Source: Chromobotia macracanthus (Eukaryota > Chordata > Actinopteri > Cypriniformes > Botiidae). Taken from it: a stretch of 64,000 nt of DNA. A program made the translations under genes and the position numbers. The stretch lies in NCBI GenBank assembly GCA_036877525.1, contig JAZGTH010000002.1, positions 11,281,501 to 11,345,500 on the forward strand. Direction: 5' to 3'. Below the pieces are notes generated by a model that saw only the letters and a program-made list of their open reading frames with translations, did not search any database and was not told the origin of the DNA. Positions 11,001 through 25,700 of this stretch are shown here, piece by piece (within the stretch, counting starts at the first letter, position 1; the number at the start of each line of letters is the position of its first letter).

Positions 11001-14000
11001 GAACTTCTCACAGGTGAGCAAGCAACCAGACAGAGAGAGAGAGAGAGAGACATGCTTGTGTGCGCACTGTATGCGTGTGTGTCTGCATGTTTTGGCAAGT
11101 GTATACTGGTGGAAACAGGTGTCACTTTGGATTAAGTGATCCTGATTAACCATCAACAAACCAGATCAGTGGGGAAATGAGACAAATGTCTGATACAAAA
11201 TCTGAAGCCACTAGAGATAAATCAATGTGGGAGGGAGAGCAGCTGTCGAGATGATCGATTCAAGTGGAAATCAATGCTGAATTAAATTTATGAGGTATAG
11301 TGGGTGGAAACAGAATGGCTGTCTGCCTGTGGGGTCTCGCTGTCATGTGACACGTCTTGATTATCCTATTGCTGCCTGTCTAATGTAACTTTAGAGTGAA
11401 AGATGGACAAACATACCTAATTACTTGATGATATGCAGGTGGAGGGTATCCAGCTTTTATTTCTGCAATGAAAAGAGCAGAGGGTCAAAGATATGGCGAG
11501 ACTGGAAGAGCTATATAAAGCATGCTGGGAGATTTTACGTTTCAGTGTCTAGAGGAGGTCATTGCATGTCTCTCTCTGAGGGCCTGAAACTGAGAAGACA
11601 TTCATTAATTTATTTACTGATGTGTTTACCAGAAGGGTGCAAAATATAGGAAACCCTGCTAACAGAGACCGTTCTCAGAATGTTGGCTAATATTCTCTGA
11701 AAGTTCTTTCAACTTTCTCAAAAAACATTTGTGTGGTAACATTAGTAGAACTTTTTAATGTTATATATCATTTATGTCATATTCTTAAGTTTTTAGTAGA
11801 CTGTTTTAAGAACATAAAAGTAAAAAAGTTTGATTAATGTTCAGGCAATAACATTAATATAGCCTCTAAATAACTGGACATTTTGAATGTTCCCAGAACT
11901 TAAAAAAAAGGTTTTTTACATTTCTGTTACTTAATGGAAAAGTTAGGGAAATGTTCTTACAACCTAAAATTGTAGGAAGTATCGAACCCCAAGGATCTTG
12001 AAAAAAAAAGGATTTTTAATAATACATAGTTCACAAACAACATTTTAGTAACCACAAAAATTAGATTACAAAATTAGTCAACATTCAAACAGGTGCTTAC
12101 ATACAGAATTGTGTTTGTCTGAAGAGGTGATCAATACAGTAAGAATAATCTGCTCAAAAACAATACATTCAGATCTGTGCAGACTACAAATCAACAAAAC
12201 CTAAGCAGTGTCAATATTTATCATTTTTTACACCTACATGTATCACAAGTTAAATCACAAGAATATCAGTAAAGTTTTTGTTTAAAATGTCTTCATGAGA
12301 GACTAAAAACTCCTCGATAAATGCCTTTCCAAATGTCAATCTACCGAATGATTCACACACCGATAACTGCCGCAAAATCTTCATCACTGCTGGAAAAACA
12401 AACAGATACTAACGGTCATACTGCAACAATATCTATGAGCCGGGGGCCCCAGTGTGACAGGCAACAGGGCTCCTGTGCTAATTTGAGAGGCTACAGAGGC
12501 AACATAGCCTCTCCACTTTCATCAGCACCTCCTAACTATGCTGTCAGAAAAGAACATGCCTGCAGGGCCTGCCAGCCAGCGCAGTGTGAGGAATCGTGGG
12601 AAATGTGTACTCAGCACAGGGCCACAACTCTTCTGTCTTTAATCTAGGAGAGGTCAAAAAACAGTCTTATTCCCAGGCTGGGAAAGTCAAAATTTCTTCT
12701 TTTTAATGTCTCTGCTTTGTAATACTTTTGTAAGAATGAGAACTAAATAGTTCTAAAATTTCAGTTTCTTGCTCGTGTCAAAGCTGCAAGCTATAAATCG
12801 TTTAGCCTCTCTACTGCCATCTTTGTTTGAAACACGCAGGGTACTTGCAGAGTTATTTTCTTAACGTTTACATTACATTTATGCATTCGGCAGACGGTTT
12901 TATCCAAAGCGATTTACAATGCATTCAAGCTATACATTTGATCAGTATGTGTGTTCCCTGGGAATCAAATTCTAAACAACTGCTGTAAAAACAAGCTACA
13001 AATGCTCCACCATCTACAGTACCTGACCACTGTAGCCGGATCTTCTTTCTGTTTACATTGGATGTTTCCCACCTAATTGGACCCGACAGCTCAAATTCGA
13101 GATCATTATAAACTTTTCGGGGTAAGGAAATCGTGTTGAACGCTGATCTGTTATGCACTTGCTCAATAACTGATCTGTGTTCATTTTTAACCAAAATAAG
13201 TTACGGATTGCAGCTTTAAACCAAATGAAACATATTTATTGCAGCTTTGATTATAAAAAGGTTAAATTCATTCTTTGAGTGACAGTTTTTTTCACCAAAT
13301 TACATTCATAAGCTAAATGTCATCGGAATGGGCAGAACAGACGTAGATGTGCAGTGCAATTCGAACTGCTACAAAGCGCTTTCAATGATTGTAAAAGTCT
13401 CTGCTTTAGATTCTGGCAAACGCTCAGCCGGCGATCCATTTTAATCACAGGGCTAATCAGCAAGCTTTTGAACATCTGAATTTCCTGCAGCTCTCCGCCC
13501 CAAAACAGTCCCAGAAGATGTAAAGAGCATGAAATGAAATTGACAGGCAAATGATTATGCTGCATTAGAATCTGAGGGATAATTTGAGCGCTGTGATCGT
13601 CTGGAACGCTACAGTAAGAGTGAGGTCAGCCGGCGAGATCATGCGTGGAGGCAAGGAAAAGAAGGAAGGAGTGGATGATGTGTAAGCTGTGGTGTCGCTG
13701 CAAGGCTTAATCTGAAACATGAGCCGCGGGATTGTGGGAGATCAGAGTTGGGAATGGTTCCAAATGCCGCGAGCTGGCGCATTAATCCTGCCTAATAAAA
13801 GTAACTGCCTACAATATCCTTCAACTTACCGTGATCTCTTTTGGGGGCTCCAGGAGTACTTTGCAAACGTGGTGGTGAGTCATCAGAAGCGGTTGGCATC
13901 TTCCCAGCAAACAAGGGAATGTTTTCCAAACGTTGGGTAACATTCTCTAAACATCGGGTAACGTTCTCTTAAAGTTCTCTTAAACTTCTTTTTAAAGTTG

Positions 14001-15792
14001 CCAAAAAATTCTTTCAGTAACTTTAGTGGAACATTTTTTAAAGTTGTATCATATATCAAAGCATCATTTTTTTAGTTGTTAGAAACACTACATTTTAAAG
14101 TTGGCAGTAACATTTTAAAAATGTTACAGAATTAGTCAAATGTTTCAATAATGATCTTATCACCAAGCAATAACGTTAATCTAAAAACTGGACGTTTTGA
14201 ATGTTTCTAGAAGTATTCAAATAATATTTTAATGTTTTTGTTATTAATGGAAACTTGTTAGAATTGTTAGCTGGGTTCATGTCGGTATGTGGTCTGCTTG
14301 GTGAACTGTCTATGTTAGATTAAAGAAGGAAGTCTGACCCTTTTCACTAGGAAGCCACACGGTTGCCAAGATTTCTGCAGCTTCATGGGAAGTGATTCGA
14401 TTTCAGAAGGTGTTACAGAAAAACAGGTCCCCATCTCACCGCTAATGTGGTTCCACGGGGATAATGGGGTGCGATGCCGTTTGCATGGCCTGGCACGGAT
14501 CCACGTCTGGTTCTTGGATGGAGTGCAGGGGAAGTTGAAGAGCAATGGGGAGGGTTTGGTTTTCTCCTTGAAGCAGGAGCGGGGATTTTCAGAGGCCGCA
14601 GGGAGCTCATGGTTCGTCTCTAGCTCCGCACAGGAGGATGAAGATAGACAGCTGGGCATGCAGGAAACAACACACACTTGCTTCAAGCTTCAAGCATGCA
14701 AAATACACAGAGGGAGAAAACAAGAGTTAACAGTAGACAGAATGTTTTTCAACAGCCCCCATAATGCATCACTTCCCTGGACGTCTATGCTGAAGCAATG
14801 CATGCGTGTGCGTATTCATTCATCTTCGGGTCACTTTGTAGTTTGCATTTGAAAATTTGGGGAGGTGACAGAAAACATTATATATCTGGTACCCTCCTCT
14901 GGGCTGAGGTCAAAGGTCATGGTCGTGCTGATGGTGCAGACAGCCTTGCAGAGACTAGAGTCTGTGTGTGATACTGAGCTGGCCAGCAAACAGGGAAAGT
15001 TACAAGGCTGTTTTACAAACCGTACCTAAAAAGTGGAGCAATGTAAAATACAGTCAATTACAGTTTTGCTACAGATCTGCAACAGCCACATCTGTGTTCA
15101 GCTGTAATGAAATGCTACAGCGTTGATCCGTTTTGAAAGGCAGCAGCCTGTTAAAATTGGATTAAAAGAAACATTGAGGTCTAACACAACAGAAGTGTTT
15201 GTACACTCACTGTGAAGTTGTCATGAGCTGGTTTTCGTTTCAACACTGAGTTCCGCGCCACTAATTTGTTTGTATCACTTCGGTTCTCTGTGTTTACTAT
15301 GTAGGATTTCAGTTTTATTGCTTGCAACACTGTAAATGAGGTATTTTCCATGGTGGGGCAAAAATAAACAAATAGCTGGCTATGGTGTGTGTGAAATGTA
15401 ATGTAAGGCTAGTTCACAAACACTAAATTCCAGTGCTAGCTGGTAGTGTTTGTTCGGTCAGTATGAAAATCACAGTTATGTTTGCGAACATTGTAAATCC
15501 AACAGGCAACTTTAGAATGCTTGAAATGTTGGCTTTCATTGTTGACTCAGTGTGAAACAGCCTTCACTGAATACTCACTTCTGGTTTATTGAAGAGTTTT
15601 CTGTACAACAGCAAACTTGTCGCTGTAATATTGCTAAATTAAAAATGCTATTAAGAATGATACTGTCCCAGCTAACAGGGAGCAATCTTAGAACGTTGGC
15701 TTACGTTCTGTAAAAGTTCTCAACGTTATTAAAATGTTCTCGTAGTAACGTTAACAGAATGTTTGTAACATTATATATCAAATATAACAATA

Positions 15793-15886
<94 letters not shown>

Positions 15887-18800
15887 TATATATATATATA
15901 TATTTTTATAGCGGAACTATAAAACATTTAAATAGCATTCTTACACCCAAGCAATAACGCTAATACAATGTCTAAAAGACATTTTGAACATTCTTATAAC
16001 TTTCAAAATAACATTTTAAGTTTTTGTAACTTAATGGAAATGTTAGGGAAATGTTCTAACAACTTTTCCTAACAGAATTGTTAGCTGAGATGACAATGTG
16101 GATGCAAAATATTTTTCACAAAGGTCACAACTGGCTTTCGTTCAAAAACATTAATCATCAGCATTTTGCAACAAATAATTACTCTGCAGTTCATGTTGTA
16201 ACCATCTGATGGACCTGAGACATGGTTATATTTAAATTCATATTTAAATGATGGAATAATGGACAATCGGAGCATTCATATATTTACATTCCAGTCCTTG
16301 TGTGTAACAATGGACAGCAGCTTGATGGAAAAAACAGCCACCTTTCTGCTCCGGCTGGATAACCTCCTAGCCCAAAATACTCTCTCTCTTTCTCTCTATA
16401 TCGCTCTCTCATGCACCTCTGTGGCCATCTACCTGTCGAGTGGAAGATGAATGACAGCACAGAATGGAATTAAAAGCTCCAGAATTAGAGTCTTACAATA
16501 TGGGCATTTACTGTAGCATGAGAACACACGCTAGACCTTCAGTCTGGTGGAAGCAAAGATGTTATCGTCAAATTCTTTCCTCATTGTTTCAAGATGGGAT
16601 CAGAGCTTTGTGCTTTTACGTGGCTGATTGGAAGAAAGTCAGTCTTTTAGATGACATTTTAAGCACGACTCTAAATATTAACAAAGATTCTGGCACTCTC
16701 GATTTCGTAAACGTTTATGACTCTGGGATGACCTCCGTGTTTGCATCCAGGTCTTTATTTTCACAATTACCCATAATTCTGTGCAACACCCATGTGAAGG
16801 GTGTCCACTAGGGGACCGAACCCTTCAATAACATCAAGAGCAAATGTGCATAAAAGTGCCAGATCAGGCAATCTGCAGGGCCCGTGAGCATACACACGCC
16901 AGTCAGGCCGCTGCTCTAATGACTTAATTGCCCTCTCTAATGACTAAATTGCCCCCTGCTGTCCAGAACCACTTAGACAATTATGGATTGGCCTGAATAC
17001 GAGGCTTGCTCAGGAATTCAGTGAAGTGGAAAAGCCAAGTCATGGATCCCGCAATGTTTACTTTCATCAAACGAGAGGTAGTTCCCTTCATCAAAGTGCC
17101 ATCTTACACCAGCGTGTGGTACACACGCAGCGAGAAAGCGGTGGCCTGCAAGCACTGCGTCTGTGGCGTGGGTGCGCCCTTCCTCGCAGACGTACAGTAA
17201 TTATCCATGCAGTACACACAAGGGTGCCTGCCACACAAACATCCTGTTCTGAGGCTTACTTCTTTCATGTTGAAAACAGAGGAGTTAGATGCAAAAAAAT
17301 GATTTTCATATTTACATTATCCCCTTCTATGGACTGCACAATAAAATCTGTTGTATTGTTGTTACGTAGTAGTATTTTTTTAAGTTTTTTTTGGAATTTA
17401 AGACATCAATGAGAAATGACCACAAGCCAGGACTCAAACTCGGGTCGTTTGAAGCCCAACATGTCAACGCACAGCCCACCTGGCTGTTGGCGGTAAATAA
17501 TAACAGTGATTTGAAAAGATTGTTTTTTATAATCCTTTAACATAAACTGATTTGGAATGTTATAAGAGCTGCCTCGTCCCTACCGTTTCCATTAAGTAAC
17601 AAAAACACTAAAAATGTTTTTTGAAAGTTACAGAAACATTTAAAACATCACATTTTTATCACGTTTTAAATTCTGTGACGTTCTACTAACAACTAAAAAC
17701 AATGTTTTTTGTATATTATATATGTAATGTTATAAAACATTCTACTAATGTTACTGCAAGAACAGTTTTGATAACAATGGGAGAACTTTTAGAGAATGTT
17801 CCCTATTAGCTGGGAAGCATGTCTGTGTAAAACCAGCCATTGTCTTTAAAAAAACTGAAGACACAGCTTTTCAGAGAGAGCATTAACTCTGCTGACAGTT
17901 TGACAGTTTAAAGCCCTTTAAAGAACTGCCACAAAACGATGAAATCTTGGAATAAAACTCACTGTTTTACCATGCACGTACATCTGAATTGTGATAGACA
18001 GGTTTACATAAACACGCTTCTCCTAAACCTCCATTTAAAACTCCATATATTTGTCTAAACATAATGTAGAATGCAAGTTGCTGGTAACAGAATGATATAC
18101 ATTATGCTGCGTCAAGAGAGCGGCCCCTGAGGTTTCCTATCTGTAGTGATTCATGACACATCTCAATGACTTAATGAATGGCCCCATCTTGCTAAGTCTG
18201 TTGTACTATTCCAGCCCTAATGAATTCTGCACATTGGGGAAAGATCGTGTTCGAGCTATAGGGCTGTGAGTTGGATCGGGAGAGCCAGCAGCTGGGAATG
18301 CAAAAGACAGACCACTATTCCACGCAGCTGTGATCTCTGCGCCAGAATCCACCTTTCTTTTCCTTTCTTCTCTTCATCTTCCTCGCTGCATTCCTCTTTA
18401 AGAATGGAACAGTCATTTCATCTTCGTTTTAATGGCCTCACGTCACGCGAGGGGTCGTCCACCGGCTGTCTTACCTATCAGCAAGAACAAGGTCTCTTTT
18501 ACGACAAAATCATCTATACACACACAAACACACTTAAACATATACACACAAATAAGACTAATGGCTTTGTTAGAATTTGATCATGCATCATATTTGATAT
18601 TACACTATAAACACTCTTTAAACAGTCAACACACTACAACAGAAGCGTCATGTCCATTCAAATGCGAGGCACATGCATTTCGATGAAAATTTTTGTGCAT
18701 TTTGAATAGTTTATTTGAACTGAATTTTTATTTCAAATTCTAAACAAAATGTGGCGCACCGACTAAAGATTATTTGCCTGAAAATTTTGTCTTTAAAAAC

Positions 18801-19680
18801 GTTACAAATTATTTGCCCACTCTCATATTTTCTAGTGAAACACTTTATTAAAAGGTATTATCAAAATACCCAAGTGTGTTTTATACAGTAAAGAGTTTCT
18901 TCAATGCATTGTGATCATGGGCTGTCAAATTAAGATGGGTTATGTCTTGCCTAGACATCAGTTGAGCCAGGACACAACTGATTCCCCCTCAAAGCAAATC
19001 AGTACATGACGCCCTGCCACTACAAACAGAGAGAGAGAGATAAAGAGAAAGTCTGAGAGAGTGTTTCCTCCTTCATAGGAAAGACTTCTGAGGCGACTGA
19101 CCACAGACATGGCACGCTTTCAGAAATATGAGGAGAGGAGATTTTCCTGCAAGGCTTTTTCTGCTGGAGAAGAGAACAGAGATAGCAATGAAAAAAGGAA
19201 CATATTCTTTAGGTGTTCACACACTTTAAATAAAACACTGTAAACTGTTTATCACACAGAAATGGTTTCTTCTGCATCTAAAACTGTGAAGGCAAGATGG
19301 GCAGAGAAAATTATATTAGCCAATACTATCATGGTCTAACATTTTCCAATCTCAGTAACTAAAATCGAGTTCATCCTATATTCTCACTGGATATTTGGTT
19401 TCACATGACAAGTTAAATATGTTGCGAATGACATTTAATGTTGTGTTTAAATCCAGAGACTCTCCATCTCAGGTTACAGTGGGTTCAAGGGTCTTTTTCT
19501 AAGGTCTCATGTTAGCAACCTCTCAGTGACCTGTGTTCTAATATGATCCATGCTCTCCCTAAACACTCCTCTGGGTCCTGACCATGCATATCCACATGAA
19601 TCCCACGAGACAACTAAGAATGGAAATATGGCTACTACTGTGACCTCTGGACAGACGCAGGCAGGCATGCACTCTCTCTT

Positions 19681-19712
<32 letters not shown>

Positions 19713-22700
19713 CACACACAGAAACTTTCAGTTTTTTAGATTTTAAAAATCATTCTGTATAATTTATATGCCAGTTTCCTAATGGGGACCTAAATAATGT
19801 CCCCACAAGGACAAAATTGACTGGTAATACTATACATGTGGGGACATTTGGTCCCCCAAACACACACACTATTTCTCTCTCTCACACACACAGCCCAATA
19901 AAATCTAATCATTCTCTTAAACACAATATTCATTGTCCTTGTGGACAATTTAGCATCATAAAGTTTCTGTCTGGTTGCTTGTTTGAACAGATGCTAGGAG
20001 CCTCTGACTAAAACACATCACCCATTTTCTCTTTTATCATTTCTAGCAACTCCTCTGCTTCAGTCCACGTTTTCATAGCTCGCCCCCGCCGGGCCGGGCT
20101 GATGTAAAAAACGCCCGCTGGATCGATTAAAACATAGCTCCTCTCATAAAGTTTTACTCGTATGCACATAAATTCTCTGATTCCCTGTCAAACTAACCCC
20201 TGCCATCCCCAACCCCCCAACCCCACCCCCCCCACCTCAACTTTGTCACTGCCCATCCCACTGCTTCTTAAGTGACCCCCGATCACCAGCACCCGAGGGG
20301 TAGAGACAGGCTTGAGTGATATTAACAAGGTTTTTAACACAGACGTACTTACTGCTCTTGAGCAAAGCATCATGGGAAGGATCTTGGACCGTATGCTCAA
20401 ACATTCCCTGCATCCATTTTTTTTACAAGATCAGAATGAGATCAGGCAAATTCAGCCCCACTTCATCAATAAAACAAGGATGTAACACAGTGCCCACTGT
20501 TTGTAACTGTTAGAGGGTGGATTATAAACTACATGTGGAAGTAAGTGCTTGTTTATTGCATTTGGATGTTTTTCCCCAGTTCATCTAAGATGAGACCAGA
20601 TACAGTGGGTCCAGATTAGCACTTTATTAGGTTTCTGCACGGCACTAATGCTGGTTTAGTACCAGTGACATCACAAGGAGACAGTCACAGGCATCTGTTA
20701 CTCACAGCTCATCAGCAATTCATCCTTTCTTGTTTTAAAGACTCCTTTTGTCCATTCATCCTTGTTCTTTCATATTCTCTCCTTTTTCTCACCCATCTCA
20801 TCTCTCACTCTCTCACAGCTGTTCTCTTCTTTAGTCTTTCTAGTCAGGGCTGTTTCAGGAATATCAGATCTTCATTCGTCCTTCTATAAATCTGTTACCT
20901 TTATGCTTTATCTTATATCTTCATCTTATCTTTTATGTCTTTGCTAAATTTGTTGTTCTGTTTTTGGCTGAGGAAATCTCTTTTTTTACATTCTTTACAA
21001 GGTGAAGAAATGTCAATTCTCCGGCCTGTCCTTGATTTGAGGTGTTTGAATGTTTTTTTCTGTTTTAAATGTCTTGCCTGGCTTAATGAATGGCATGAGA
21101 TTGGGGGTGGGGCTATCTGCTTGTTTGACCAATAGAAAACAAGCAATTGGGGGCATAGAACTAAAGGACATGCTTCAGCTTCAAAGCTTCAAAACCCCAT
21201 TCTTTTAATCCTAGAATCCTAGCAACGACAAGTAAAATGGTCAAAACATATTTATATATTTACATATCTTCTGTGGAAGCCACAGGGGCATAAAATGTTC
21301 GTCCAATCATTGCATTCGGTTCAAGTGCAATGATAAGATGTCCTACTTTCATGTCAAACTATGCATGTGTTTGTGTGTTGGAGGAGGCGTGGCTTTGGAG
21401 AGCCACATGGGATCTTATGCATTCAAAGCTAGCTTGTTATTGCTAGCCTCTCCAAAATTACCTACCCTACCTTTCAGTTCAGAGGCTGAGCACATCTGGT
21501 TAGGCCCTTATTGTTATATTGTTTAGGTCAGTTGTGAAGATAAGACAGGGTATTGTTTGTTTCTTCGTGTCTGCTGGTTGAACTTTCAAGGTTCTGCCCT
21601 TAAAAGGCAAACAGGATGTTCTCACTTTCATATGTAAAAAGAAAATACCGAATTAAAGATGAGATCTTTTACTTTCCTCTGTTTGTGGCCAAGGTGAAAG
21701 ACGATGTTTTGGCGTCATGTAACGCTCATTCTCTGGGTTCTAGTTTTCCTGCCTCAGATCTCGCTTGATTTCACCTGCCATTTAATGCTCTGATTCTCCT
21801 CTCCTGCTCTCACTTGCTCTCTGCACCCACTGGAACAGTTTATATGTAATATCAAACATGTGGCAACGTTTATAGAAGGCAAATGAGTTGAGAAATCAAA
21901 TTTGCTTAAAGATTCCAGCTCTGGTTCCTCAGGAGCCGGTTGCTACGAGAGACGGTGATAGGCAGCTGAAATTACACTTTTTTGACAGAAAGAGAGGAAA
22001 AAGAAAGAGAGAGACAGAATGAGAAATGTCAGGTTTTGAGTTCAGGGGAGATACAGAGTGAAAATAAGTCACACGTCTGAAGCTCTTTCTTGGGCCTGAT
22101 GTGCTCGCTAACTACAGACTGTGGTGAGACCAAAGCAAACAGATTAGTGGGCAGCTGTAGGGAAACCTGGAAAACTGGGGCGGGAATGGGGAATATGTGT
22201 GGTGCATAAGCCACAGAGGTGTGTGTGTGAGAGAGAGAAAGAAAGAAAGAAAGAAAGAAAGACAGACAGAAAGAAGGAAAGACTTCATGTGTTTTCATTG
22301 AATGTGTAATACATGGCAAACATGTTGGAAAACTGAGGTGTGTATTTGCACAAATTGACAGAGAACAGTCAAGAGCGCAATGCTCAAACTTTGGCACTTA
22401 CTTCTAAAACACACACACACATACACAACACACAAAACTCTTAGTGCATCTTTCTCATGACATACTCCTCTGGGTCCTCTGAGAAAAATCTTTAACACAC
22501 CATCACTTTATAAATAAAAAGTAATTGCTTATAATTGGTAAATGGACATCCTGTAGGTACGTCAGTGCCTGATGGAAATGAAGAAAAACAGAAAGACTGA
22601 GCGCAGGGACATGATAGAGTAACATCTCACATTCTGTCTGCTATGAGCAGGACACAGAAAGAGCGAGAGGTGGTGGGAGGTGGAGTGAACACGCAGGCCT

Positions 22701-25700
22701 ATTCAGATAGCATAGTTTGGCTTGGCAGCTTAAAGCCTGTGTGTAAGCAGTCTGGGTAATTGGTTTCTGATGCCCTTGTCAGACCACCTGCCCGAGGGAG
22801 AGCGAGAGAAAATGAGTCTTGCATTACAGCATCTTTATCCCGCCAATCAAACTCCTGACCCCTCCCCCTGTTTTCCAACACGTCCCTGCTCGTAGACTAG
22901 CTCAGCCCCCACGCCCTACACTTCTAACTAGTTCGTTTACAGGGATCGTGTGGAGCAATTTTAGGTTGTAAGAATGTTACCCTAGCATTTCCATTAAGTA
23001 ACAAAAACTTATGAAAGTTCTAGGAACATTTAACTTATAAAACATTGTGTTAACATTATTGTTTGGTTATAAGAACATTATTCAAAGACTTTTTTCATTC
23101 TGTTTTTAAACCATTTCACTAACTACTTAAGGCTAACAATTTTCATATAATGTCGTTCTAATGCTACTGCAAGAACATGTTTTGATAACTTTGAGATCAT
23201 TTCTGGTGAAGTCAGCCAACATTCTCAGAACGTTCCCTATGAGGTAGGCGGGCACCTCAGGAGGAGAACAGGTCCCGCAAGGTCACCTCGATCATTCCCA
23301 TGCAGGTTTCCAGCAGATAGACTGCAGGCCCGAGCACCACAAGGCAACTTTACACAACCTCTAATGTAAAAAATATGGTTTCAGACACTCGTCCATGCCA
23401 GAGAACACTTTTCCACCACTGGCCGTGTTATTCGATCGACATGCGTTAGCAAATCGCTGTATTTGGAATCTATAAATCATGGCTGCTGTGCTGGTTCTCG
23501 CAGGTAACAGCTATAATAGCTGCTCGAGTTGGTTTACGAAAAAACGCGAGGGACATTATCTGCTGCGCATGAATAGCTGTAACACTCAAAGCGCAGGTCC
23601 AAAGAGACCGAACACCACTGGCCTGCCAAAAGCTGAGGGAGATGGAGAAAAGAGATGAGTGAGCGAGTATGTGTATGTGTGTGTGTATAACAGACACCTT
23701 CCAGACATTTTAGCTCAGCTATTGTGGCGGCCAACTCAAGCACATGGCGATGGTGTGAATGGCTTTTTAATGCCTGCTAACAGGGGTGGTATTTAGCACG
23801 GTGGAGAACTGGAGAAGAGAGTGTCGACAGAGCTGCTACGAGTCTTTCCACCCATCCCTGACTGAGCTAAACTCGTCAGCTTTCCCTGTTACACGCTAAT
23901 CCAGAACACCAATATGTACGCTAGCTGGATTTGCTTTGTTTCATGTATGAAGCGATTGTTTGTAGAAGGCCGAGAAAGACTTTGGAGACGTTCAATTAAT
24001 AGTATAATCTGTTATTACTGGAGCGATTCCAGGTAATGTTGAGGAATTAGCTGAATGTTTAAAAACACGGGCGTGGAGGTACAACGTTGTTGTGATTACT
24101 GGGAGTATGTTATTACTGCACTACGAATAGCCCGCTGGCCGAAGCAATTACCGATTTTCAGCCTTTTTGGTCCAAGATTTACATATTTTAGCGCCTTAAG
24201 CCTCGGGATGACCTCAATGTCCACATTTCATCACACAAACATTTCCTGTGTTTGTATATCTGTGTGCTTCAGACACTCTCTGTGTCAGCTGCTGTGTACA
24301 CAACCAGCAGCGGTAGCTTCAGCCGTAAATTCCTAACAAATTCCTAAAAGCACACAAAGAAAAGGTCAGTGAAGGGTTAAAAAGGTCACCACAAAGAAGA
24401 TATAAGATTGACTGGGGAACAGAAAGAAACATGTTAATGATACTTTGACTTGGATGAGCCAGGCTTTATGTCATTGTATATGGTGCCAATATGTGCACAG
24501 CTGTGAGTTAAGTGAATTCTCTATTAATAATCAAAGTTGCTTACATTATTCAAACATTTTTTAATTCTGTAATGTTTTCAAAATGTTACACTAACAACTT
24601 AGGAGTAAAATTTTTGATATATGATATATATATATATAAAAAATTCTAAACTTATGTTACTGCAGGAACGTTTTTTGTTAACTTTGAGACAATATTTAAA
24701 GAACGTTTAAAGAACATCCAACATGCTGAGAATGTTCCCTGTTAGCTGGGTACAAATCTTATGCTTGCCGGAATGGTTGCAATGGGTGTATTTCATCCAC
24801 AGATAATATTTTTAAAGCTGCAATTCGCAACTTTTGCCTCTCAGTCACCTTCTCTGTCTGAAGTTAAATTGCAGGTTAGTTTACGTACTTCTCTTTATGT
24901 ATGTTGAAGTCAAATGTAGCCAAACTGACATTTCCTGGGAAATCGGACTCAACAGCACAAATTATAAATCATCATTTTAAACTTACCATTGCAAAATGAG
25001 ATAACGTAAGAAGACCATTTTGAACACTGATATATTATGTACTTTATTTTTAACCAAAAAGTTACAGATTGCAGCTTTAAATACAAGCATGTGAATATTT
25101 ACAGCCTTCCCTGTGTGATACTTCTCTTTCTGAGGGCACATGTAAGCAAGACTCCCATAAAAAAGTGAACAGAGATTTGTCTTACTCAGGCTTCTGTGCG
25201 TGTGTATCCCATGATGTCTTTACCAGCCAATCGCGAAGCCCCCACACCCCTCCGCGTTCTTCAGGAGCCATGACCCTGCTGCATTAAGGTTGAATGTGAC
25301 AGCTCTGCATATATTGCGAGAAAAACACACAGGAGCTTGTTAACTCTACTACAACTGACCTGACCACACAACCCCCCGCAGATCACTTTGTTTGGAGTGC
25401 CATCCGTTGTCGGGGGAAACAAGCCCCATCACACTGCTACAGAATGGCAACGTCTGCCCCCAATGTTAGCACTGTCTAAGGTAAAACAGCCATCCATCAA
25501 CCTGCAAAATCAACCAGGACTGCAGGGGCCCCTCTAAAATCTGCCAAGGGCCAGGGCTGAACTCAGAAGGAAACATCCCTCTCCAGGCAAGCCTTTCAAG
25601 AGGCACCCTGCACCACAGGAGAGAGACAAAGAGGGATGAAAGAGATGTGAGAGTCATTTGAAACACATTATCTATAGAGGAAAAAGTCAGAGTTAATGGT

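Noticed and set aside
10752..11135. 127-codon frame overlapping exon 2 in another frame
   Set aside because: Shadow of the conserved exon 2 frame; the same applies to the reverse frame at 10802-11125.
14385..14852. 155-codon frame, with a 123-codon frame opposite
   Set aside because: No recognisable domain, no splice-phase link to trabd2b, and open frames on both strands indicate composition bias.
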